From an uncultured Prevotellaceae bacterium (lineage in GTDB: Bacteria; Bacteroidota; Bacteroidia; Bacteroidales; Bacteroidaceae), in assembly GCA_937893145.1 (NCBI GenBank), contig CALBJW010000128.1, positions 1 through 19,689 of the forward strand: a DNA stretch of 19,689 bases. The letters run 5' to 3'. The position numbers were made by a program, and so were the translations under genes. Positions 12,620 to 19,689 of the stretch are shown here, piece by piece. Within the stretch, counting starts at the first letter, position 1, and the number at the start of each line of letters is the position of its first letter. The notes below the pieces were generated by a model. The model was given only the letters and a program-made list of their open reading frames with translations, had not been told where the DNA came from and ran no database searches.

Positions 12620-14473
12620 CTACAAACTTTCCTCTATCTTGCTGATAGTGTCGATAGCACTCTGGTAAACATTTTCCATCTGTGCGTTGACATCAGAACT
12701 TGGTGCGTAACGTGCAAACTCACAATCGTTGAGAGTCTTGATGAACTGGTCTGTAAGTTCCTGAGGAACGTGCTTGGCAGTGAGCTCTGACTGGATATTA
12801 TCCTTGTTGAGCGACTCCTGTGGCATATTGAGTTTGTCGGCAACATATCCCCAGAGAGCACGCATCACCTCGTCGTAGAACTCGTTCTTCTGGTGTGCAG
12901 CAAGGAGTTTGTTTGCCGACTTCAAGCGTTTTGTAGCATTCTTGTTGGCTTTCTTGCCACGACTCTTGGCGATGTTGGCATTTTCCTTGAGGTACTTGCG
13001 ACCAATCACGACTGTAATGATGAAGGCAACCAATGGGATGAGGTATGAGGCAAGATATGGCATCGAACCAAAGAACGAATCGCCCTGCTTGACTATTCTG
13101 CCATCCTTGAGTTTGATGTATCGGATGTCCTGTGCAAGTTCTGACACATCCTGCTGGTTGTTTGAGTAGTTGACAGCCGATGAATTGCCGCCCTTACCCT
13201 TCTTCACATTTATAGTATAAGGTTCGGTTGTAAGTGTCTTGTACGAACGTGTTGCTGTATCGAAATAGATGAATTTGGTTGCTGGAATTGTGAATTTACC
13301 CGGATGGCGAGGCACGGCGAGGTACTCGAATGTCTTGCTTCCTGAGAGTCCGCTCTTGGTAAGGCTGAAGTTGTCTGTCACCTTAGCATCGTATGTCTCA
13401 AAATCCTTTGGCCACTCTACTTCTGGTGTGCTGATAAGTTTCATGTTACCAGTACCCTTCACGTTGAGCTTGATGGTCAAGGCATCGTTTGTCGAAACCT
13501 CGTTGCCATTGATGCTTGAAGAGATAGCAAACTGACCTACTGCACCCGAGAAGCCCGCAGGCTTTGTTGGGAGTGCCGACACGTTGATGGTGAGGGATGG
13601 TGTGGTAATCTTCTTCTTGACCTCAATCACACCGCCTGTTCCGTTGAAGAACGCGTCTATAGGGTCGATGTTGCGGTTACGCATCTGCACCACGCCTTCG
13701 TAGGTGATGGATGGGATGGTCAACTTACCCGACTTCTGAGGAAAGAGGACATACTGACTCCACACTACGGAACGATAGTTGCGACCATTGTACTGCTCCA
13801 AGTCAAACTCCTTGTTGCGTGGGAGTGGGACTTCCTGAATCTGGAACCCATCAAGGGTTGGGAGTTTTCCGTCGAGTTGAGTAAGATTGACAAGTGTGTA
13901 AATCTTATATGTCACGAGGATGGCTTCCTGTTCATAAACATTAGTGCGTGAGGCAGTTGCAGTCATGAAAAGGTCGCGTGAAGAGATGTCGCCACCCGAA
14001 CTTGTAGGCTGTGAACTGCGTTGCTGCTGTTGACTGCTGTATCCGCCTCCGTAGCTCTGCTGCTGTTGTGAACTGCTTCCCCCACCCTGTCCCGAAGGGA
14101 GAACCTTGACACGAGCCACATTCGACTTCACGGTACCACCTTCTGCCTGGGCTGATGCGGGACCAATGGAGAATGTTCCTGCTGTCTTTGCCATGAGGAC
14201 AAAGGAGTATGTGATGTTGCAACTCTGGCTTGTGTGACCATTCACCATCTGGAAATAGCTCTGGGTTGATGTGCTTGGTCCGTATATCACTTCAAAGCCC
14301 TTGAAGTCTGGGGCGGAGAAGTTTGACACATTCTGAGTGTTGATAGTGAACTGCACACGGAACTTATCACCCACTTCGACTGAGGAAGGGGCGGAAAGAG
14401 TCATTTTCACATCATCGGCAAAGGCTGACAATGTGAAAAAGAGTGTGAATAATATGATAGAAATGCGTTTCAT
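12620..14473 (-). CDS. batD: BatD: large envelope protein of the Bat cluster
   Basis: The 617-residue protein has a cleavable signal peptide (MKRISIILFTLFFTLSAFA) and an N-terminal immunoglobulin-like beta domain (VKMTLSAPSSVEVGDKFRVQ). A Gln/Ser/Gly-rich low-complexity linker lies at about 135-165, followed by further beta-rich repeats, e.g. PSLTINVSALP and KGTGNMKLISTPEVEWP. One membrane segment lies near 470-490 and a basic, helical cytoplasmic tail of about 125 residues ends the protein. This is the BatD 'oxygen tolerance' family layout. BatD is the largest periplasmic component of the cluster and a probable scaffold; its biochemical function is not established. The C-terminal tail resembles that of the DUF4381-like protein at 17309-18388. 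The start is 17 bases after batC. Confidence 0.92.
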   Translation of the reverse strand: MKRISIILFTLFFTLSAFADDVKMTLSAPSSVEVGDKFRVQFTINTQNVSNFSAPDFKGFEVIYGPSTSTQSYFQMVNGHTSQSCNITYSFVLMAKTAGTFSIGPASAQAEGGTVKSNVARVKVLPSGQGGGSSSQQQQSYGGGYSSQQQQRSSQPTSSGGDISSRDLFMTATASRTNVYEQEAILVTYKIYTLVNLTQLDGKLPTLDGFQIQEVPLPRNKEFDLEQYNGRNYRSVVWSQYVLFPQKSGKLTIPSITYEGVVQMRNRNIDPIDAFFNGTGGVIEVKKKITTPSLTINVSALPTKPAGFSGAVGQFAISSSINGNEVSTNDALTIKLNVKGTGNMKLISTPEVEWPKDFETYDAKVTDNFSLTKSGLSGSKTFEYLAVPRHPGKFTIPATKFIYFDTATRSYKTLTTEPYTINVKKGKGGNSSAVNYSNNQQDVSELAQDIRYIKLKDGRIVKQGDSFFGSMPYLASYLIPLVAFIITVVIGRKYLKENANIAKSRGKKANKNATKRLKSANKLLAAHQKNEFYDEVMRALWGYVADKLNMPQESLNKDNIQSELTAKHVPQELTDQFIKTLNDCEFARYAPSSDVNAQMENVYQSAIDTISKIEESL

Positions 14474-14490
14474 CTATTTTGATATGTTGA

Positions 14491-15222
<732 letters not shown>

Positions 15223-15246
15223 CTGGATAATGAATATTTTACGTCT

Positions 15247-16281
15247 TTACTTAAACAACTTGAAGTTCTTGAAGAGTGGATTCTTCTTTTCGATGATGCA
15301 CATCTCAAGAATGAGGACGATGAGGAGAAGGATGGCTACAGCGATAAACTGCTCGTCATACTCGGAATACATGGACTCGATGGAGTCTTCCTTCTGCATC
15401 TTCGCAATCTCCTTTTCAAGCATTGCCTGTGCTTCGTTTGTCTGGTCCACATGGATATACAGACCATTTGAAGCCTTTGCTATGTCCTTACCAATCTGTT
15501 CGTTGAGTTTGGTTGTCACCACATTACCCGATAGGTCCTTCTTGAATGTGCCTCCACCCATTGGGATTGGTCCACCTGCCTCTGTACCTACGGAAAGGAC
15601 AAATATCTGAATGCCCTGGTCGCGGGCAGATTTTGCTGCATCAATAGCTCCTGTCTCGTTGTCTTCCGCATCGGTGATGAGGATGAGGGCACGACCTATC
15701 TTCTTCTTTTTGTTGTTGGAGAAATTGGCAGTTGCTCTCTGTATTGCTTCCGCCATGTTTGTTCCCTGAAGGGACACTGTGGCTGATGTAATCTGGGAGA
15801 GGAACATCTTTGCCGACACATAGTCGGATGTGATTGGGAGAAGGGTGATGGACGAACCTGCAAAGGCAACAAGTCCTACCTTGTCCTGGTCAAATTGTTC
15901 GATGAGTTTGCTCACAATCATCTTCGACTTGTCAAGACGACTCTGGTGCAAGTCTGGGTTGATGTCCTCACAAAGCATCGAGTTCGAGACATCGACTGCG
16001 ATAACCACCTCTATTCCAGAACGCTTCACCTCCTCGTTTCGTGTGCCAAACTGAGGACGTGCCATGACCAAGATGATGAGGGCAAGTGCCAACATCAGGA
16101 GGGCGAACTTGATGTGCTTGCGCAATGGCGACACATCAGGCATGAGTGCAGATAAGAGGTTTGGATCGCCAAACTTCTTCAGTTGCTTCTTTGTCTTAAA
16201 CTGTATGAACACGTATATTGCCGTGATGACAGGAATCAGAAGCAAGAGATACAAATATATAATATGTGCAAATCTAAACAC
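15247..16281 (-). CDS. batB: BatB: von Willebrand factor A membrane protein
   Basis: The 344-residue protein has membrane segments at about 6-26, 57-75 and near the C-terminus (about 316-334), with a VWA domain of about 220 residues between them. The metal-ion-dependent adhesion site DVSNS (97-101) is intact, with TDAEDNETG further on. The conserved pre-domain motif ARPQFG precedes the VWA domain. BatA and BatB are thought to interact through their VWA domains and to be clients of the MoxR ATPase. It lies 31 bases downstream of batA. Compared with BatA it has a lysine-rich KKKKIG stretch in the middle. Confidence 0.94.
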   Translation of the reverse strand: MFRFAHIIYLYLLLLIPVITAIYVFIQFKTKKQLKKFGDPNLLSALMPDVSPLRKHIKFALLMLALALIILVMARPQFGTRNEEVKRSGIEVVIAVDVSNSMLCEDINPDLHQSRLDKSKMIVSKLIEQFDQDKVGLVAFAGSSITLLPITSDYVSAKMFLSQITSATVSLQGTNMAEAIQRATANFSNNKKKKIGRALILITDAEDNETGAIDAAKSARDQGIQIFVLSVGTEAGGPIPMGGGTFKKDLSGNVVTTKLNEQIGKDIAKASNGLYIHVDQTNEAQAMLEKEIAKMQKEDSIESMYSEYDEQFIAVAILLLIVLILEMCIIEKKNPLFKNFKLFK

Positions 16282-16312
16282 GGTTTGAGTTTTTTGGGGT
16301 GAAACCTTTTTG

Positions 16313-17302
16313 TTATGGAAGTCTCTTCAATACTACGACACGCAAAAGAATCTCTGCGAGAAGCACAAGAAGTGCAGCAAGAGCGTATGGTTCAAAGAGC
16401 TCAGAGCGTTTGCTGTATTCCTTCACGTTGAACTTTGTTCGCTCCATCTGGTCGATATCTGAATATATCGCATCGAGTTCCTCATTCTTGTGAGCGCGGA
16501 AATAGCGACCGCCTGTCTCGTTCGAAATCTTATTCATCATAGCCTCATCAATCTCAACCGGGAGCATCACTGTACCACCTGTTGGGAGTGGGTAAGGTGC
16601 CATACCATTCTTTCCGATACCGATGGTATAGATGCGGATGTGCTTCTTCTTTGCAATCTCGGCAGCTGTGAGCGGAGATACGGTTGCTGTGTTGTTCACA
16701 CCATCTGTGAGAAGGATGATGACCTTCGACTTCGCAGGACTCTCCTTCAAACGAAGAATAGCATTCATGATACCGTCGCCTATGGCTGTACCATCGGCAA
16801 TCACGCCACGAGCAGCCATGTTACAGTCTGCGTTGTTGTACAGGTTCATAAGCATAGTGTGGTCGGTAGTGAGTGGACATTGGGTATATGCCTCACCCGC
16901 AAAGATGGTAAGACCGATATTGTCGTTAGGACGCTTATCGATAAATCCCTGTGCTATCTTCTTCAAAGCCTCCACACGGTTTGGTTTGAAATCCTGTGTG
17001 AGCATGGATGTTGACACATCGACTGCGAGCATGATATCTATACCTTCCACATCGGTGTCGCTCCATGAGTGCTTGCTCTGAGGACGAGCCAAGATACAGA
17101 CAACCAACGTCATAAGGATGAGTCGGAGTAGGAATGGGAGATGCACAAGATAAAGTCGGAATGACTTTGGGGCATATCTGTATTTAAGAGTCTCCGGCAC
17201 TTTGAGTGATGGCATACTCTTCTTGTACTGCAACACATACCATATTATATAAGGTATGAGTGCCAAGAGCAAGGTGAAGAATAACGGATTCTTAAATTCC
17301 AT
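16313..17302 (-). CDS. batA: BatA: von Willebrand factor A membrane protein
   Basis: This 329-residue inner-membrane protein has N-terminal membrane segments at about 7-24 and 53-72 and one near the C-terminus (about 306-325). The VWA domain starts after ARPQSK and contains the MIDAS motif DVSTS (95-99), the Thr in DGTAIGDG and LLTDGVNNT. It is paralogous to BatB, with the same layout and the shared ARPQ motif. In Bacteroides the bat genes were linked to aerotolerance; the direct mechanism remains open. It starts 6 bases after the upstream gene ends, so the two are probably translationally coupled. Confidence 0.94.
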   Translation of the reverse strand: MEFKNPLFFTLLLALIPYIIWYVLQYKKSMPSLKVPETLKYRYAPKSFRLYLVHLPFLLRLILMTLVVCILARPQSKHSWSDTDVEGIDIMLAVDVSTSMLTQDFKPNRVEALKKIAQGFIDKRPNDNIGLTIFAGEAYTQCPLTTDHTMLMNLYNNADCNMAARGVIADGTAIGDGIMNAILRLKESPAKSKVIILLTDGVNNTATVSPLTAAEIAKKKHIRIYTIGIGKNGMAPYPLPTGGTVMLPVEIDEAMMNKISNETGGRYFRAHKNEELDAIYSDIDQMERTKFNVKEYSKRSELFEPYALAALLVLLAEILLRVVVLKRLP

Positions 17303-17308
17303 TTTATA

Positions 17309-18388
17309 TTATAATAGGTAATTGAGTCTGTAAATAAGATAACAAACAACTGCGAAGAGCAATACTGAAGCAGAAGCGACACTTGCGACAAGCACAATCT
17401 TCGCTACCTTCGAACGCTTCTCCACTACTACAATCTCTTCTGGCTGAGGTTTCTGCTCCTCCTCAACCTTTGTCTGGTTGATGTACTCAATGGCACTTAC
17501 GAGGTTGCGGTCGTTCTCGTTGATGAGAGTACTGTACTTGGCAAACTTAACGAGGTCGGCTGTAGCGAAGAGTTCGCGAAGTTCTTCAATAGCCTCAGGG
17601 TCGTTCACATCAGAAAGATGCTGTATGATTTCATACGAGGTCATCTCTGTAGCATTAAATCCATAACGCTCCTTGATGTACTGGCGAAGGGTATCTGTGA
17701 GCTGAGTGTAGTATTCCTTCGAGTCTTCGCTCTGCGAAAGCTTCTCTTCCTTGATATGCTCAATCTTCTGCATAGCTGCCTTGTGTGGAGCAACACGCTG
17801 CTTGAGCTTGATGCGTCGGATGATTGGCTTGTTGTCCTTCAATCGTATTGCAACATAGATGAGGAGCAAGGCTATGATTACGGCTATGATAGAAAGCCAA
17901 AGCACTACTCTCCATTCTGCCCAGTCGAATGGGGGTTCCATGACATCCTTAATAGGGAATATCTGGTCCACATTCACCGTGTCGATGTCAAAGGTAAGCA
18001 CCTTCATCGCAAGGTTCTTTGACTTGTACTCCTTTCCTCCTACCTTCACACTGAATGGTGGGATGTAATAGAGTGCTGTGTCGAACGAAGTGATGTAATA
18101 CTTGGAGCGAAGTATCATACGCTTGTTGTCGTTGACAAACTCTGTGTCAACAGGAGTTGAGCACACATACTCCAGTCCTGGAACGATGTTCTGCAAGGAG
18201 TCGTAATGAGGCATCACAACTGATTTGCCCCTATCTGCACTCACCTCAAGCAGGATACCCATTCGCTGACCAATTAACATGGCAGCAGAGTCGAGTTTTG
18301 CATCAACAGTAACCTGTGCCCTCATTCCTACGAACGAAAAAAGAGCACAAGCCAACAGTATTATTTGTCTTTTACTATACTGAAACAT
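17309..18388 (-). CDS. DUF4381-like membrane protein of the Bat cluster
   Basis: The 359-residue product begins with a signal peptide (hydrophobic 8-22, cleavage near Ala24). A beta-rich periplasmic domain (25-155) is followed by a membrane segment (160-182), a basic helical cytoplasmic region (183-325) and a last membrane segment (329-353). The segment YYTQLTDTLRQYIKERYGFN followed by ATEMTSYEIIQHL resembles DUF4381 and the C-terminal tail of BatD. The periplasmic part (VDAKLDSAAMLIGQRMGILL) recalls the Ig-like domains of BatD, so the whole protein looks like a reduced BatD. It lies between DUF58 and batA, the usual place of an unnamed gene in Bacteroidetes Bat clusters. Probable role: membrane partner of DUF58/BatA; function unproven. 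Confidence 0.8.
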   Translation of the reverse strand: MFQYSKRQIILLACALFSFVGMRAQVTVDAKLDSAAMLIGQRMGILLEVSADRGKSVVMPHYDSLQNIVPGLEYVCSTPVDTEFVNDNKRMILRSKYYITSFDTALYYIPPFSVKVGGKEYKSKNLAMKVLTFDIDTVNVDQIFPIKDVMEPPFDWAEWRVVLWLSIIAVIIALLLIYVAIRLKDNKPIIRRIKLKQRVAPHKAAMQKIEHIKEEKLSQSEDSKEYYTQLTDTLRQYIKERYGFNATEMTSYEIIQHLSDVNDPEAIEELRELFATADLVKFAKYSTLINENDRNLVSAIEYINQTKVEEEQKPQPEEIVVVEKRSKVAKIVLVASVASASVLLFAVVCYLIYRLNYLL

Positions 18389-18411
18389 AATTCTGTCTAT
18401 TGGAGGAAAAA

Positions 18412-19281
18412 CTAACTTCTCCTCTTGAACAATCCCATCAAAGCCTTGACATAGTCTTCGTCAGTACGGATGGAAACGCTGTCCACATTCGACTTTGTCA
18501 AGACATCCTTCAGAATGCCCTGGTTGTGAATCCACCACTCATGATGAGCACGGCGAACGGCTCGTGAGGATGTGTCCACAAGCATCTCCTCGCCCGACTC
18601 GGCATCGAGCATCTTGATGATGCCCACATCTGGGAGTTCTGTCATTCTGCGGTCATAAACCTGAACGGCAACGAAGTCGTGGCGACGATTGGCAATGGTC
18701 AAGGTGTTCTGGAAGTCCTTGCCGTCGAAGAAGTCGCTGAGCAAGAATACTGTACAGCGTTTCTTAATGGCGTTGGTCATGAACTGAACGGCATTACCAA
18801 TATCCGTACGGTTGCTCTCAGGTTTGAAGGTGAGCAATTCACGAATGATGAAGAGGATATGCTTTCGGCCTTTCTTTGGTGGAATAAATTTTTCTATCTT
18901 GTCGCTAAAGAAGATGACACCAATCTTATCGTTATTCTGAATGGCAGAGAATGCGATAGTCGCAGCAATCTCGGTAACCATCTGGCGCTTTGTCTGCACC
19001 TGAGTACCGAAATCAAGACTACCAGATACATCCACCATCAGGATAACGGTCAGTTCTCGTTCCTCCTCAAACACCTTGACGTATGGCTTGTCAAGACGAG
19101 CTGTGACATTCCAGTCGATGTCGCGAACATCATCACCATACTGGTATTCGCGTACCTCGCTGAAAGACATACCACGACCTTTAAATGCGGAGTGATACTC
19201 ACCTGCGAAGATGTTATTTGACAGACCACGAGTCTTAATCTCAATCTGCCTTACACGCTTTAGTATATCTGATGTTTCCAT
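18412..19281 (-). CDS. DUF58 domain protein (VWA-like) of the MoxR-Bat cluster
   Basis: This 289-residue protein has no signal peptide or membrane segment, so it is cytoplasmic or peripheral. It carries the DUF58 signature GRGMSFSEVREYQYGDDVRDIDW (about 35-57), split here only by numbering. VMVDVSGS-type MIDAS residues follow (MVDVSGS, 82-88), and VFLLSDFFDG lies later. DUF58 proteins are the constant neighbours of MoxR ATPases and are likely their substrates or adaptors. It starts 56 bases after moxR and ends 23 bases before the DUF4381-like gene. The C-terminus has a short Arg/Lys-rich end (KRRS). Confidence 0.93.
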   Translation of the reverse strand: METSDILKRVRQIEIKTRGLSNNIFAGEYHSAFKGRGMSFSEVREYQYGDDVRDIDWNVTARLDKPYVKVFEEERELTVILMVDVSGSLDFGTQVQTKRQMVTEIAATIAFSAIQNNDKIGVIFFSDKIEKFIPPKKGRKHILFIIRELLTFKPESNRTDIGNAVQFMTNAIKKRCTVFLLSDFFDGKDFQNTLTIANRRHDFVAVQVYDRRMTELPDVGIIKMLDAESGEEMLVDTSSRAVRRAHHEWWIHNQGILKDVLTKSNVDSVSIRTDEDYVKALMGLFKRRS

Positions 19282-19337
19282 CGAAAATTAGATTAGTTAT
19301 ACTTGTTTACTATATTTAAATAAACAATATATAAAGA

Positions 19338-19689
19338 TTAAGGCACCTCGACCTTATTGATAATCTGGCTAATGATGTCCTCGGTCGTCACGTTGTTTGC
19401 TTCGGCTTCATAGCTGAGACCAATACGATGACGAAGAACGTCATAGGCTACGGCACGAACATCCTCGGGAATCACGTAACCACGACGGTGAATGAAAGCA
19501 TACGCCTTCGCTGCCTGTGCGAGAGAGATGCTGGCACGGGGCGAAGCACCGAACGAGATAAGGTCCACAAGTTTGTCCAGGTGATAATCCTTGGGAGTAC
19601 GGGTGGCGTAAATGATATCCACTATATACTTTTCTATTTTCTCATCCATGTAAACCTCGCGGACCACGGAGCGGGCCCTGACGATATCC
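19338..19689 (-). CDS. MoxR-family AAA+ ATPase, C-terminal part only
   Basis: The reading frame is open to the right edge of the window, and the visible 117 codons are the C-terminal lid domain of a MoxR ATPase. The first residues DIVRARSVVREVYMDEKIEK match the usual start of this lid. Characteristic segments follow: IVDIIYATR, FGASPRASISLAQAAKAYA and GYVIPEDVRAVAYDVLRHR. The Walker A and B motifs lie outside the window. An internal GTG at 19667 is not the start. MoxR ATPases act as chaperones that activate VWA-domain partners, here DUF58, BatA and BatB encoded just downstream. It is the first visible gene of the cluster, so the operon promoter is probably outside the window. Confidence 0.93.
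   Translation of the reverse strand, partial: DIVRARSVVREVYMDEKIEKYIVDIIYATRTPKDYHLDKLVDLISFGASPRASISLAQAAKAYAFIHRRGYVIPEDVRAVAYDVLRHRIGLSYEAEANNVTTEDIISQIINKVEVP

Overview
The window looks like a chromosomal segment of a Bacteroidales bacterium, most likely Prevotella or a close relative. The pointers are a complete Bat (aerotolerance) gene cluster, a long 4-alpha-glucanotransferase with an N-terminal starch-binding region, A-rich translation starts without clear Shine-Dalgarno sequences, and several copies of the Bacteroidetes housekeeping promoter (TTTG, 18-20 bp, TAnnTTTG). I see no insertion sequence, prophage, integrase or CRISPR array. The species assignment is inference.

Layout from left to right. 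At 1-48 is the 5' part of a tRNA-Val gene (-) with its promoter. At 251-865 is a TRIC/UPF0126 membrane protein (-). The 900 bases between it and the next conventional gene are not empty. They hold a consensus minus-strand promoter (1567-1597), a leader of about 390 nt that includes 123 nt without a C, a 25-codon ORF for a hydrophobic peptide (1091-1168), three consecutive hairpins (976-1068) and a terminator-like hairpin (891-932). Two identical 14-bp palindromes, 31 bp apart, lie upstream of the promoter. This is the least explained part of the window. A secreted endonuclease/exonuclease/phosphatase-family protein (1767-2750, -) follows. It is divergent from a tight plus-strand operon: malQ (2884-5565), a DUF5715 protein that carries M15-peptidase-like motifs (5552-6406), and a long RluA-type pseudouridine synthase (6408-7826).

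From 7827 to 8554 there is no gene. This stretch has 22-nt tandem repeats that run into a 15-bp terminator-like hairpin, a 27-bp imperfect inverted-repeat pair about 105 bp apart, and a rho-independent terminator serving the minus strand. Next, on the minus strand, are a DUF3298/RsiV-like lipoprotein (8555-9466) and, upstream of it in the same unit, tilS (9487-10791). tRNA-Cys (10920-10991, +) fires from a promoter back-to-back with that of tilS and ends at a probably bidirectional terminator.

From 11060 to the right edge everything is on the minus strand and read right to left: a MoxR AAA+ ATPase (partial, cut by the window end), a DUF58 protein, a DUF4381-like membrane protein, BatA, BatB, BatC, BatD, BatE and finally a PAP2 phosphatase. 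MoxR is expected to act as a chaperone-like ATPase on the von Willebrand-A (MIDAS) proteins DUF58, BatA and BatB. The TPR proteins BatC and BatE and the large BatD would form the envelope side of the same assembly. The precise biochemical role of Bat is not settled in the literature I know. The DUF4381-like protein and BatD appear to share a homologous C-terminal helical domain.
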